DNA from: Alteromonas salexigens
Lineage (GTDB): Bacteria > Pseudomonadota > Gammaproteobacteria > Enterobacterales > Alteromonadaceae
Direction: 5' to 3'
Length of the DNA: 64,000 bases
Assembly: GCF_025628895.1 (NCBI RefSeq)
Contig: NZ_JAOTJC010000006.1
Location: forward strand, 126,726-190,725
In this document: piece after piece, positions 8,593-17,731 of the stretch
Numbering within the stretch: position 1 is the first letter of the stretch
Layout: the number at the start of each line of letters is the position of its first letter
Notes under the pieces: generated by a model
What the model was told of the DNA's origin: nothing
The model's database searches: none
What the model saw: the letters and a program-made list of their open reading frames with translations, nothing else
Translations under genes and position numbers: made by a program

Positions 8593-9941
8593 TGCTGACC
8601 TGCTGGTAAATCTGGCCGCTCATAACGGCGAATTTCAACCACCACGCCGAACAAAGGGTGGTCAAAATAATGCAGTTGTTTACTGATAACCCGCCGTAAC
8701 TGCTTCAGTGGCACCGACGCCAGTTTATACTCCGGGGCGCTGCCATTTTCTGTGCCCTGCACAGGTACCGGCTGACGATAAAATAATTCACTGTCGATAT
8801 GCAGGTAAGGTACCCGGTTTATATATTTCAGAAACACCCGCATATAGCCGTCGACTTCCCAGATAGGCGTGTGCTCGTCAATGTGACGTATCGGGCCTGG
8901 CTCATCTGTGCGGACTTCTTGCTGGCGTTGCTGCAGCACCTCTGAGAAATCCACCGGCGTATTGGCATTCAAACGGGTCTGTAATTCACCGAAAAAGTTG
9001 TCCCCCAGTAAGCTGCGGGGCTCTGCTTCCGGTTGCTCGGAGACGAGCGGGGTTTCCACGGGGCCGTCTGACTTCTCTGTACCCAGCAGGGTAAACTGGG
9101 AAGCATAATTTTTGCCGGCAAAAAGCCTTACCCGGGCGGCATTTTCCTGTCCAAACATCACTTCTTGCCGCCAGGTGACATGCAGCAGACGATTAAGATC
9201 GCGGGACCGCCGGATCTGTGCAGACAGCTTTTCTAACTCTCTGGCATCGACAGACAACAAGTGGGCGTGGGCGGCTCTTGGCCAGTCATTGCCATTCAGC
9301 TCTACCGGTAACTGATCAGGCGCGGGCAGACGGTTATCGGGAGTATGCCGCTGCCACCCTTGCTGGGTATATGCCAGCCAGGGCGGGTTATCTTCGCAAT
9401 AACGGAAACGGGGCACCGTTACCGGCTCAATGTTTTCAATACCGCTGAAGCTTATCCAGTATGAGGCAATCTGCTGATCATCTGGTGCCGGGGGCGCGCT
9501 GCCGGGTTCGTCCGCAGGCAGGCGGGTCACCACGCCACTGCCACCGCCAGAGAGCGTGGCAGGTGTATCGGTGATGATATTTGTGTGCTGTGGTTTGGCG
9601 TCTGCTGCTTGCATAACGTCGCCATACCGGGCAACAAGATCGTCCAGAGGCAAGGGTGGCGCATACAGGGGCGCATCGCTGCCATCACACCGGGCCAGGC
9701 CTTGCTTCAGTCTGCTGATATCCGGGTGAACAACATCACCAATCACGTCCGCGTCGGCGGTAGCAGGATAAACGTTGTCTGCCAGCTCGAACTGCTCTTC
9801 CAGCTGAGAAAGGGCGGTGTTGCGATCAAAAATTATTACTTCGACGTCAAACCACCATTCTTCGGCGGCTTTTGCGGGTAACATAACACTACTCAGTGCT
9901 AAAGCACTGGCAAGCACAGTGCCTGCACGGGACACATTCAT
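8589..9941 (-). CDS. csiV: CsiV-family periplasmic protein
   Basis: A signal peptide (ASALALSSVMLPAKA, cut near residue 26) is followed by EEWWFDVEVIIFDR, the start motif of the CsiV family (PF10972). In Vibrio cholerae, CsiV binds peptidoglycan and supports PBP1A/LpoA cell-wall synthesis. The 450-residue protein has a variable acidic/proline-rich middle and a conserved C-terminal region (DGYMRVFLKYINRVPYLHID, then LHYFDHPLFGVVVEIRRYE). It starts 2 bases after the mfd stop and overlaps the adenosyltransferase gene. The function here is inferred from the family. Confidence 0.85.
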   Translation of the reverse strand: MNVSRAGTVLASALALSSVMLPAKAAEEWWFDVEVIIFDRNTALSQLEEQFELADNVYPATADADVIGDVVHPDISRLKQGLARCDGSDAPLYAPPLPLDDLVARYGDVMQAADAKPQHTNIITDTPATLSGGGSGVVTRLPADEPGSAPPAPDDQQIASYWISFSGIENIEPVTVPRFRYCEDNPPWLAYTQQGWQRHTPDNRLPAPDQLPVELNGNDWPRAAHAHLLSVDARELEKLSAQIRRSRDLNRLLHVTWRQEVMFGQENAARVRLFAGKNYASQFTLLGTEKSDGPVETPLVSEQPEAEPRSLLGDNFFGELQTRLNANTPVDFSEVLQQRQQEVRTDEPGPIRHIDEHTPIWEVDGYMRVFLKYINRVPYLHIDSELFYRQPVPVQGTENGSAPEYKLASVPLKQLRRVISKQLHYFDHPLFGVVVEIRRYERPDLPAGQQ

Positions 9942-9943
9942 AA

Positions 9944-12900
9944 TTAGCGCGACTCCTTGGCAAAATCCGCGATGATGTCTTCAACCACTTGTAACCGTTC
10001 TTTGGCTGATTCGGTTTGTGACACAATACGTAACTTCTGGCTGCCTTCAAACCTGAAAGTTTGCGGTTTGGTTTGAACCAACTGGATAATATAGCCGGGA
10101 TCCACAGAGGTAGATTCCTTAAACTCTATGGTGCCACCCTGAGCAGACAAATCAATCTTCAGTATGCCCAGTGCTTTTGCTTTCAGTTTAAGCTCGGCCA
10201 CGTGGATAAGGTTTTTAGCGGCATCTGGTAACAGACCGAAGCGATCAATGCACTCAACCTGAAACTCATCAATGTCTTCCTGCGAAGTGCATGATGCCAG
10301 ACGTTTGTACAACGAGAGACGGGTGTTTACATCGGCGATATAGTCTTCCGGCAATAGCGCAGGAATTTTCAAATCCACTTCTGTTTGCGCTGACAGGGCG
10401 TCGTCCAGCGAGGGTTCTTTGCCTTCTTTTAACGCCGTGACGGCTTGATCCAGCATATCCATGTACAGACTGAAGCCAATACTGGCAATTTGTCCGGACT
10501 GATCATCACCTAACAGCTCACCGGCGCCACGGATTTCCAGGTCGTGGGTGGCCAGCGCAAAGCCGGCGCCCAAGTCTTCAAGCTGGGAAATGGCATCCAG
10601 TCGCTTGGCGGCGTCCCGGGTCATGCGCTTGGGATGGGGTGTGAGCAGGTAGGCATAAGCCTGGTGATGTGAGCGGCCAACGCGCCCCCGCAACTGGTGC
10701 AATTGGGCCAGGCCAAGGTGATCAGCGCGGTCCATGATAATGGTATTGGCGGTGGGGACGTCGATTCCGGTCTCGATGATAGTGGTACACACCAGCACAT
10801 TATACCGCTGGTGGTAGAAGTCGCTCATTACGCCTTCCAGATCCCGCTCACGCATCTGTCCGTGCCCCACCGCAATGCGGGCTTCAGGCACAATTTCGGC
10901 AATTTCTTCCGCAGTACGGGCGATGGTTTCCACCTCGTTGTGGAGGAAGTACACCTGTCCGCCCCGCAAAATCTCTCGCATTACTGCTTCGCGAATAATG
11001 GCTTTATTTCGTTGCTGAACAAAGGTTTTGATTGATAACCGACGGGCTGGGGCGGTAGCAATAATAGATAAATCGCGCATTCCCGACAGCGCCATATTCA
11101 GCGTTCGGGGAATGGGGGTTGCCGTGAGGGTGAGGATGTCTACATCGGCCCGTAGCGTCTTCAGCTTTTCTTTCTGACGCACACCGAAGCGATGCTCTTC
11201 ATCAATAATCACCAGTCCCAGATCGGCAAATTTAATGTCGCTGGAGAGCAGCTTGTGAGTGCCCACGACGATATCAACGTTACCGTTGGTAATGCCTTCT
11301 ATGACCTCTTTTTGCGCTTTGCCACTGACAAAGCGGCTCATTACCTCGATACGGAAGGCCCAGTCCGCAAAGCGATCTTTAAAGTTTTCATAATGTTGCT
11401 GAGCGAGCAGGGTGGTTGGCACCAGAATGGCCACCTGCTTGCCCTGACTGGCAGCCAGAAAGGCGGCGCGCATGGCCACTTCCGTTTTACCGAAGCCCAC
11501 ATCACCGCAAACCAGACGATCCATCGCCTGAGGGCTTCCCATATCCTGAATCACAGCGTTGATTGCCTGCAGCTGATCGGCGGTTTCTTCAAACGGGAAA
11601 CTATCGGCAAATCGCTGATAATCTTCCCACTCAATGGGGTAAGCAAAGCCAGGCTTGGCGGCGCGGCGCGCGTATACGTCGAGCAGTTCAGCGGCCACAT
11701 CACGAACCTTTTCGGCCGCTTTCTGCTTGGCTTTCGACCAGGCGTCATTGCCCAGCGAGTTAATTGGCGCATGGTCGGCATCGCCGCCGGTATAGCGTGA
11801 AATTAGGTGCAGCGACGCCACCGGCACGTAAAGTTTCGATTGTTTCGCATACTCTATGGCCAGGTATTCGGTGGTGACGCCGCCGGCATCCAGCGTCTGC
11901 ATGCCAAGGTAGCGACCGACACCGTGATCCAGATGCACCACGGGCTGGCCCACCGATAATTCGGCCAGGTTGCGGATAATGGCACTTTCGTCGGTCTGGG
12001 TACGTTTTTCCCGGCGTCTGCGCTGGCTGACTTTATGGCCAAGCAGTTCGGTTTCGGTGATAAACAGCAGCTCACCCTGCTGGCCGCGCCAGCGAAAGCT
12101 GTGTTCTACCATGCCAATATCAATCCCCACCGGAATATCGCTGGCCATAAAGCTGGCAAAGCTTGTCGTGGGGGCAGGCTTGATACCGGCTTTGTTAAGT
12201 ACGCTCAGCAAACTTTCCCGGCGACCCTGTGATTCGGCGCAAAAGAGCACTTTTGCCCCACTTTTCTGCGCATCCTCCAGGGTTGCCTGTAAGCGCGCAG
12301 CGGGTTGTTTCTTATTACTGTTAATGCCGATGTCATCGAGTTTTTCACAACCCAGGTTATGGAAGCCGGCTTTCTCCTCCAGCTCTCCCGACGACAGGCT
12401 GACTCGCGGCCAGCGCTTGATGTGCCCAAATAATTCGTTAATGGGCAGAAAGACCTGGTCGGGCGGTAACAGCGGGCGAGCCGGGTTATAACGATGCTGT
12501 TCGTAGCGTTCATTCACATCGGCCCAGAAAAACTCACTGGCATCCTGGACATCACCGTGGATCAATACCAGTGAGTCGGCGTGCAGATAATCGAACAGTG
12601 ACGCAGTGCGTTCAAAAAACAGCGGCAGGTAGGACTCGATGCCGCTGGGCATGGTGCCTTTGCTAACTTGGTAAAACACCGACTCTTTGGCGTTGCTGGC
12701 ATCAAACCGATCCAGAAACTGCTGGCGGAACAGCGTTATGGCATCTTTGTCGGTAGGAAACTCCCGGGCGGGCAACAGTCTGATTTCGTCGACCGTTTCT
12801 CCCGAGCGCTGGGTGTCGGTGTCGAAGTAACGAATGGTGTCTATTTCGTCATCGAACAAATCGATTCGGAATGGCTTGTCGCTACCCATAGGGAACAGGT

Positions 12901-13432
12901 CGATAATGCTGCCCCTGATGGAGAACTCACTGTGGCTCATGACCTGACTGACATGCAGGTATCCGGCCTGTTCAAGGTTGCGGCGAAACTGATCCCGGTC
13001 CAGCTGATCGCCTTTATTCAGCATTAGCAGGTATTTCGCCAGATAGTCAGTAGGTGCCAGACGCTGCATCAGGGTATTCACCGGCACGATAAAAATGCCG
13101 TCCCGTTGCTGAGTAAAGCGAAACAGCGTTTCCAGGCGTTGCGAGACAATATCCTGATGGGGCGAGAAGTTGTCGTAGGGAAGCGTTTCCCAGTCTGGGA
13201 ACAGAGTTAACGGAGTCCCGTCATCCTGGAAGTACTCCAGCTCTTTTTCCAGCTTCAGCGCGGACGGGGTATCGGCGGTGATGAGTACCACCGGGCCCTG
13301 GTGCTGTTTTACCGCCTGACTGATGGCCAGCGCAGGGCTGCTGCCATGTAGCTGCCCCCAGTGCTGGTGATCCTGGTTACCGGTCTCTTTACGCGTCTTG
13401 GGTAAAGGCAAAGAAAGTATCGTGGCTGTCAT
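9944..13432 (-). CDS. mfd: Transcription-repair coupling factor Mfd
   Basis: DNA translocase that dislodges RNA polymerase stalled at lesions and recruits UvrA. The 1162-residue length is normal. Visible parts: a UvrB-like N-terminal module, the RNA polymerase-interacting domain with VVHLDHGVGRYLG at about 500, Walker A GDVGFGKTE at about 643-651, the DEEH box at about 744-747, the translocation motif region SGMRDLSIIATAPARRL, and a C-terminal autoinhibitory domain. It is downstream of the pilZ gene by about 40 bases on the same strand and directly precedes csiV. Confidence 0.98.
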   Translation of the reverse strand: MTATILSLPLPKTRKETGNQDHQHWGQLHGSSPALAISQAVKQHQGPVVLITADTPSALKLEKELEYFQDDGTPLTLFPDWETLPYDNFSPHQDIVSQRLETLFRFTQQRDGIFIVPVNTLMQRLAPTDYLAKYLLMLNKGDQLDRDQFRRNLEQAGYLHVSQVMSHSEFSIRGSIIDLFPMGSDKPFRIDLFDDEIDTIRYFDTDTQRSGETVDEIRLLPAREFPTDKDAITLFRQQFLDRFDASNAKESVFYQVSKGTMPSGIESYLPLFFERTASLFDYLHADSLVLIHGDVQDASEFFWADVNERYEQHRYNPARPLLPPDQVFLPINELFGHIKRWPRVSLSSGELEEKAGFHNLGCEKLDDIGINSNKKQPAARLQATLEDAQKSGAKVLFCAESQGRRESLLSVLNKAGIKPAPTTSFASFMASDIPVGIDIGMVEHSFRWRGQQGELLFITETELLGHKVSQRRRREKRTQTDESAIIRNLAELSVGQPVVHLDHGVGRYLGMQTLDAGGVTTEYLAIEYAKQSKLYVPVASLHLISRYTGGDADHAPINSLGNDAWSKAKQKAAEKVRDVAAELLDVYARRAAKPGFAYPIEWEDYQRFADSFPFEETADQLQAINAVIQDMGSPQAMDRLVCGDVGFGKTEVAMRAAFLAASQGKQVAILVPTTLLAQQHYENFKDRFADWAFRIEVMSRFVSGKAQKEVIEGITNGNVDIVVGTHKLLSSDIKFADLGLVIIDEEHRFGVRQKEKLKTLRADVDILTLTATPIPRTLNMALSGMRDLSIIATAPARRLSIKTFVQQRNKAIIREAVMREILRGGQVYFLHNEVETIARTAEEIAEIVPEARIAVGHGQMRERDLEGVMSDFYHQRYNVLVCTTIIETGIDVPTANTIIMDRADHLGLAQLHQLRGRVGRSHHQAYAYLLTPHPKRMTRDAAKRLDAISQLEDLGAGFALATHDLEIRGAGELLGDDQSGQIASIGFSLYMDMLDQAVTALKEGKEPSLDDALSAQTEVDLKIPALLPEDYIADVNTRLSLYKRLASCTSQEDIDEFQVECIDRFGLLPDAAKNLIHVAELKLKAKALGILKIDLSAQGGTIEFKESTSVDPGYIIQLVQTKPQTFRFEGSQKLRIVSQTESAKERLQVVEDIIADFAKESR

Positions 13433-13472
13433 GTCACCTTACTTAACTATTTATCGGGTTGGGGCCTGGCGT

Positions 13473-14078
13473 TTATTGCTCAGTGCCGTCCTGCTGCTGT
13501 CGGGTACGTTTGCGCAGCTGTTGAGACTGTAAGTGCAAACTGGCACGCACCAGAAGCTCCTGATCCTGTTCGCGGATCCGGTTAAAGAAGAACGCTATAT
13601 GGTAGTCATTGTCGGATTGCTGGCAAGAAATTACTTCGCCGAAACAATAAATGGCTGCCGCCTCTTCATCCAGGAACAGTTTGATTTCTGCTAATTGCCC
13701 CACTTTTACAGGTTCTTCGCTGGAGACGATCATTCCGCCACCGCCAAACTTTACTGTAGTCATGCGGTGCGCTGCATCATCCTGCTGATGCAGAATAAAC
13801 GACATCATTAAATCGATTTTACGTGATTGATGATTCAGAAATTCCGCTAAAGCCTGAGCGTGATCGCCAAGCTGACGCAGCGGCCGAAGGGCCTTTGTTT
13901 CGACATCTGCCATTTCTGTGGCAATACGAAAGGCGTAGGGCATATGTTCTTCAAGCTGGTGATGCGGCGGTAATTCGGCGTCCTCTGCCAGTGGCACAAC
14001 ATTCACGTTGATGCGATGTGCAATCATGAAAAACTCGTCGAACTGAGCTTGTTTTTGCTCCAGCGTTAATGTGTCCAT
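13473..14078 (-). CDS. PilZ-domain-like protein
   Basis: A 201-residue cytosolic protein. The N-terminal half is helical (residues 1-100). The C-terminal part from about 105 resembles a PilZ beta-barrel: MTTVKFGGGGMIVSS, VGQLAEIKLFLDEEAAAIYCFGEVI, YHIAFFFNRI. The canonical c-di-GMP contacts (RxxxR and D/NxSxxG) are not clearly present; KFGGGGM stands where DxSxxG is expected, so binding is uncertain. Similar proteins next to mfd and lolC occur in related bacteria. It is the first gene of the minus-strand block into mfd and divergent from lolC. Confidence 0.7.
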   Translation of the reverse strand: MDTLTLEQKQAQFDEFFMIAHRINVNVVPLAEDAELPPHHQLEEHMPYAFRIATEMADVETKALRPLRQLGDHAQALAEFLNHQSRKIDLMMSFILHQQDDAAHRMTTVKFGGGGMIVSSEEPVKVGQLAEIKLFLDEEAAAIYCFGEVISCQQSDNDYHIAFFFNRIREQDQELLVRASLHLQSQQLRKRTRQQQDGTEQ

Positions 14079-14273
14079 GGGCTGTCTCCTACCACCAAAA
14101 TGTTGTGCGCACAGTAGCTTACACGTAGTATACCAGCATTACGAGTAAACCGCCGGGTTGCCGGGGTTGCCTGCCCGATTATGTCGCCTGGATCAGGCAG
14201 ATAGCAGAGCATCCTCCCGCCAATCCCATTAATGTCACGCTAAAAACCATGGCGTGCTGCGAGTCAGACAACT

Positions 14274-15473
14274 ATGTTTCAACCTGTCGCTGCCTTTGTG
14301 GCACTGCGTTATGCCACTGGCGGTAAGCACAACAGCTTCGTGGCGTTTATCAATAAGTTTTCGGTGGCCGGAATTGCGTTAGGGTTGATGGCGCTGATAG
14401 TGGTGTTGTCGGTCATGAACGGGTTTGAATCCCAGCTTAAAGACCGGGTGTTGGGGATCGTACCGCAAGTTGTCACTGCAGAGCCGGTACCGGCCGACGC
14501 GTTGACACAGCTGAATGGCGTGCGCGCCGCCATGGCGTTTCGCGAAACCGAAGGGGTGGTGCAGTCCCGGCAGGGGTTACGGGGGGTACAATTGCATGGC
14601 ATTGAGCCAGAGGTCATGCACACGCACAGCATAGTCAGCGAGCATCTGCTCACCGGGCGCTTTAGCCATCTGCAACCCGGCAGTTTCAATGTCATTCTCG
14701 GCAGAGCCCTTGCCACTCAGCTGGACATTCAGCCCGGGGACAGAGTCAGGGTTATGCTGGCGGGCGCCAGTATATACACTCCATTCGGGCGCATGCCCAG
14801 CCAACGCCTGGTAACCGTAGCCGGTATTTACGACGCGGGCTCGCAAATGGACAGCAAAGTTATTTTTATGCATCTGGAGGATGTGGGTCGATTATTACGT
14901 CTGCCAGCTGCCAACCAGGCACCCACGCGGTTATTTTTACACGACGCCTTTAATTATCAACAGGTGGTGACTCAGTTACAGCAACGGAACATTGCCAGCG
15001 AAAACTGGCGTAGCCGCCAGGGACCGCTATTCGATGCTGTAAAAATGGAAAAGAACATGATGTTTATGATGCTGTTGCTGATTATTGCGGTGGCTGCATT
15101 TAACATTGTTTCCGCACTGGTGATGGTAGTGAGTGAAAAACACGGGGATATCGCCATTTTGCAAACGCAGGGCATGACCGGCACGCGGCTGATGATGGTA
15201 TTTATGCTCAACGGTTTGTTTAATGGCGTTAAAGGCGCCGGCATCGGGCTGGTGACAGGGTTGCTTCTGGCATTTAACCTGAATGGCCTGTTAGCGTTAG
15301 TCGGAATACAGCTTGCTCTATCGGCTGACGGCGGCGGAGTGCCTGTTGCTGTGAATGCTGCGCAGGTAGTATGGGTAACAGTTTTTTCGCTGGCGTTGTG
15401 TGTGCTGGCCAGTCTTTACCCCGCGAGTCGCGCACTGCGGGTGAATCCGGCCAGGGCACTACAGAATGAGTAG
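14274..15473 (+). CDS. lolC: Lipoprotein-releasing ABC transporter permease LolC
   Basis: Inner-membrane permease of the LolCDE complex, which extracts outer-membrane lipoproteins and hands them to LolA. The 399-residue protein matches LolC in its N-terminus (FQPVAAFVALRY), SVMNGFE after the first membrane helix, the periplasmic segment with FGRMPSQRLVTVAG (the LolA-docking region in LolC), MEKNMMFMMLLLIIAVAAFN at the second helix, and four transmembrane helices overall. The C-terminus is complete. The ATPase lolD and partner permease lolE normally follow directly but are absent here. Confidence 0.93.
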   Translation: MFQPVAAFVALRYATGGKHNSFVAFINKFSVAGIALGLMALIVVLSVMNGFESQLKDRVLGIVPQVVTAEPVPADALTQLNGVRAAMAFRETEGVVQSRQGLRGVQLHGIEPEVMHTHSIVSEHLLTGRFSHLQPGSFNVILGRALATQLDIQPGDRVRVMLAGASIYTPFGRMPSQRLVTVAGIYDAGSQMDSKVIFMHLEDVGRLLRLPAANQAPTRLFLHDAFNYQQVVTQLQQRNIASENWRSRQGPLFDAVKMEKNMMFMMLLLIIAVAAFNIVSALVMVVSEKHGDIAILQTQGMTGTRLMMVFMLNGLFNGVKGAGIGLVTGLLLAFNLNGLLALVGIQLALSADGGGVPVAVNAAQVVWVTVFSLALCVLASLYPASRALRVNPARALQNE

Positions 15474-15565
15474 CTAAGCCACTGAATATCGCACATTATG
15501 CCGTGCATTATTTGATGAATTTCACTATACTCCCGGTCTTTTCATATCCGGATCGGTGAGACGAC

Positions 15566-16129
15566 ATGCAAAAGAATTTTATTACCTCTCAGGCGCTTCT
15601 TCAGGACTCTTTTCGCCTTGCTGCCCAGGTTTATAATGACGGTTTTCGTCCCGATTTTATTGTAGGGATTTGGCGCGGTGGTGCTCCTATTGGCATAGCA
15701 GTGCAGGAGTTCTTTGAATTTCAGGACACGCCAACGGATCATATTGCGGTGCGTACGTCCTCCTATTATGGCATCAACAAGCAGTCTAAAGAGATACGTG
15801 TGCATGGTTTGCACTACCTGGTAGAGAACGCCAATGCCGGCGATAAATTGCTGATTGTCGATGACGTGTTTGACTCGGGCCGCAGTGTTGAGGCACTGAT
15901 CAAGCAAGTGAAAAAGCTGATGCGTCTGAACATGCCTACCGACATCCGTATTGCCTGCCCATGGTACAAACCTGCCAATAATAAGACCGACATTGAGCCT
16001 GATTATTTCGTTAATAAGAGTGACGAGTGGCTGGTGTTCCCCCATGAAATAGCGGGTTTAAGCGAAGCTGAAATTCGCGAGGGTAAATCAGAGCTTGCCG
16101 ATGTAGTGAACATGCTGTTCCAGAAATAA
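15566..16129 (+). CDS. Purine phosphoribosyltransferase family protein
   Basis: A 187-residue type I phosphoribosyltransferase. The PRPP-binding signature LLIVDDVFDSGRS carries the two acidic residues Asp99 and Asp100. GIWRGGAPIG near residue 35 and the C-terminal DEWLVFPHEI are typical of hypoxanthine/xanthine salvage enzymes. It would convert hypoxanthine, guanine or xanthine with PRPP to the nucleotide. The substrate preference cannot be read. A Shine-Dalgarno-like GGTGAG lies 5 bases before the ATG, and a terminator follows at 16151-16175. Confidence 0.88.
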   Translation: MQKNFITSQALLQDSFRLAAQVYNDGFRPDFIVGIWRGGAPIGIAVQEFFEFQDTPTDHIAVRTSSYYGINKQSKEIRVHGLHYLVENANAGDKLLIVDDVFDSGRSVEALIKQVKKLMRLNMPTDIRIACPWYKPANNKTDIEPDYFVNKSDEWLVFPHEIAGLSEAEIREGKSELADVVNMLFQK

Positions 16130-16150
16130 AAATCTGAGATATCCATTGAA

Positions 16151-16175
16151 AACGCCGGCATTTGCCGGCGTTTTT
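16151..16175. terminator. Rho-independent terminator after the phosphoribosyltransferase
   Basis: AACGCCGGC (16151-16159) pairs with GCCGGCGTT (16164-16172) around a 4-base loop and is followed by TTT, with AAAA before it. It can serve both this gene and the convergent minus-strand gene that ends at 16185. Confidence 0.92.
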
Positions 16176-16184
16176 AGTGGTTCA

Positions 16185-16844
16185 CTACACTTTCGGGTCG
16201 AGGTAAAACTTATCGTGAAAAGTGTATACCCATTCCGGTTTATAAATAATCAGCAGCGTCATCACCACACCGTTGATAAATGCCTCCGGAAAAACCACCA
16301 ACGGTATTAGCTGCATGTAATTATTAATCACCGTATCCCAGCTGTAGATATTATCCAGTGCATAATAGCTGCCCACCAGCGCCAGTTTGAGCGCAATGAC
16401 CAGCGCGGCCGGAAAAAAAGTACAGATGAAAATGTACACAAACAGGTGGCGGGGAATTTTGTGGAAGGATATCCAGTACACCAGATACGAGACACACACC
16501 GGTATAACCACACCCAGCAGCCCGTTGATACCGAACATGGCCCAGCTTTCGTTGGCAGCAACCGTGGCCCCAAGCAGGGCCGCAATACCTGCGAATATGG
16601 CCAGCCGGAAGCCCAGGGTGAGGGTTAGGGCAGTCAGACACAGAAAATGCACATCCAGGCCTTCGAATATACCGGCCCGGAATACCCATAAGAAACAGGT
16701 TAGTGCCGTGGCACCAAATAACACGTGCTGACGTTGTTTATCCCGGAGTAAAGCCGCCAGGGGCAGATGCCTGGCAAGATAGCTGAGCAATATTACTAAC
16801 AGGACCCACCCTGACCCTTGCAGGGTGGTGAGAGAGTCAAACAT
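16185..16844 (-). CDS. CbiM-like integral membrane protein
   Basis: A 219-residue protein with about six hydrophobic segments. The stretch GLDVHFLCLTALTL, the following LGFRLAIFAGIAALLG and NGLLGVVIPV resemble the substrate-specific component of energy-coupling cobalt/nickel transporters (CbiM, PF01891), which is how similar Alteromonadales proteins are usually named. The N-terminal His-rich metal-capture motif of true CbiM is not seen, and no CbiN, CbiQ or CbiO partner is nearby, so metal transport is unproven. The start is 2 bases from the xthA stop, suggesting one transcript with xthA. Confidence 0.65.
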   Translation of the reverse strand: MFDSLTTLQGSGWVLLVILLSYLARHLPLAALLRDKQRQHVLFGATALTCFLWVFRAGIFEGLDVHFLCLTALTLTLGFRLAIFAGIAALLGATVAANESWAMFGINGLLGVVIPVCVSYLVYWISFHKIPRHLFVYIFICTFFPAALVIALKLALVGSYYALDNIYSWDTVINNYMQLIPLVVFPEAFINGVVMTLLIIYKPEWVYTFHDKFYLDPKV

Positions 16845-16846
16845 AC

Positions 16847-17656
16847 TTATATGTTGAAGGTGGCCCAGATGGGGGCGTGGTCAGAGGGTTTCTCAATGCC
16901 ACGTAATTCATAATCTATCCCGGCGTCGGTAAGCGCTGCGTGCACAGCCTTGGATGACAGAATAAGATCGATGCGCAGCCCGCGGTTGTCATTAAAGCCC
17001 TTTGAACGGTAATCGAACCAGCTGTACTGATCGTCAGTGTCAGGATACAGCGCGCGAAAGCTGTCATATAACCCCCAGTCAAATACTCGCTCGATCCACT
17101 CTCGCTCAACCGGCAGGAAGCTGCATTTGCCGGTACGTAACCAGCGTTTTTTATTTTCTTCACCAATGCCGATGTCGGTGTCGCGGGAAGAAATATTCAT
17201 ATCGCCCATCACAATGACGTTATCCTCAGCACTGTGGTGCCCGTCCAGGTAACCCATCAGGTCAGCATAGAATTTGCGTTTGGCAGGAAATTTGGTTTCA
17301 TGCTTTTCGTTCTCCCCTTGCGGGAAATAACCGTTCAGCACAGTGACGGGCTCGCCTTGCTTATTCTCCAGGGTCACCATGATCATTCGACGCTGGGCGT
17401 CTTCATCGTCGGTAGGAAAGCCACGCTGAACCGCTTTTGCCGGCTGTTTAGTCAACATTGCCACGCCATAATGACCTTTCTGACCATGAAAATAGACATG
17501 GTAGCCCATCTCTTCTACCGCGCTGACCGGGAACTGCTCGTCATGGACCTTAATTTCCTGCAAACCAATGACGTCAGGCTGATGTTTGTCTATAACTGCC
17601 TGTAACTGGTGTAAGCGGGCGCGAATACCGTTGATATTAAAAGAGATAACTTTCAT
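16847..17656 (-). CDS. xthA: Exodeoxyribonuclease III
   Basis: Class II AP endonuclease and 3'-5' exonuclease of base-excision repair. The 269-residue length matches E. coli XthA. Metal and catalytic residues lie in recognisable motifs: [14 protein letters not shown] at the start, [12 protein letters not shown] (metal Glu), [15 protein letters not shown], and [10 protein letters not shown] with the catalytic Asp-His pair at the end. It reads away from the heme oxygenase gene on the same strand (75-base gap) and is followed 2 bases later by the CbiM-like gene. Confidence 0.97.
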   Translation of the reverse strand: MKVISFNINGIRARLHQLQAVIDKHQPDVIGLQEIKVHDEQFPVSAVEEMGYHVYFHGQKGHYGVAMLTKQPAKAVQRGFPTDDEDAQRRMIMVTLENKQGEPVTVLNGYFPQGENEKHETKFPAKRKFYADLMGYLDGHHSAEDNVIVMGDMNISSRDTDIGIGEENKKRWLRTGKCSFLPVEREWIERVFDWGLYDSFRALYPDTDDQYSWFDYRSKGFNDNRGLRIDLILSSKAVHAALTDAGIDYELRGIEKPSDHAPIWATFNI

Positions 17657-17731
17657 AACTGACTGCTGATAGAAAATAAGGGGGATATGCTAGCAAAGAT
17701 CCATATAAGCTGGCAGCCCTTTTTGTCGCTG

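Noticed and set aside
8593..8700. Cobalamin riboswitch near the adenosyltransferase gene or the CbiM-like gene
   Set aside because: Both genes overlap or abut upstream coding sequence, leaving no leader, and no B12-box-like sequence was seen.
11192..11800. 202-codon open frame antisense to mfd
   Set aside because: It lies wholly inside the Mfd helicase domain; the encoded peptide has no recognisable motif.
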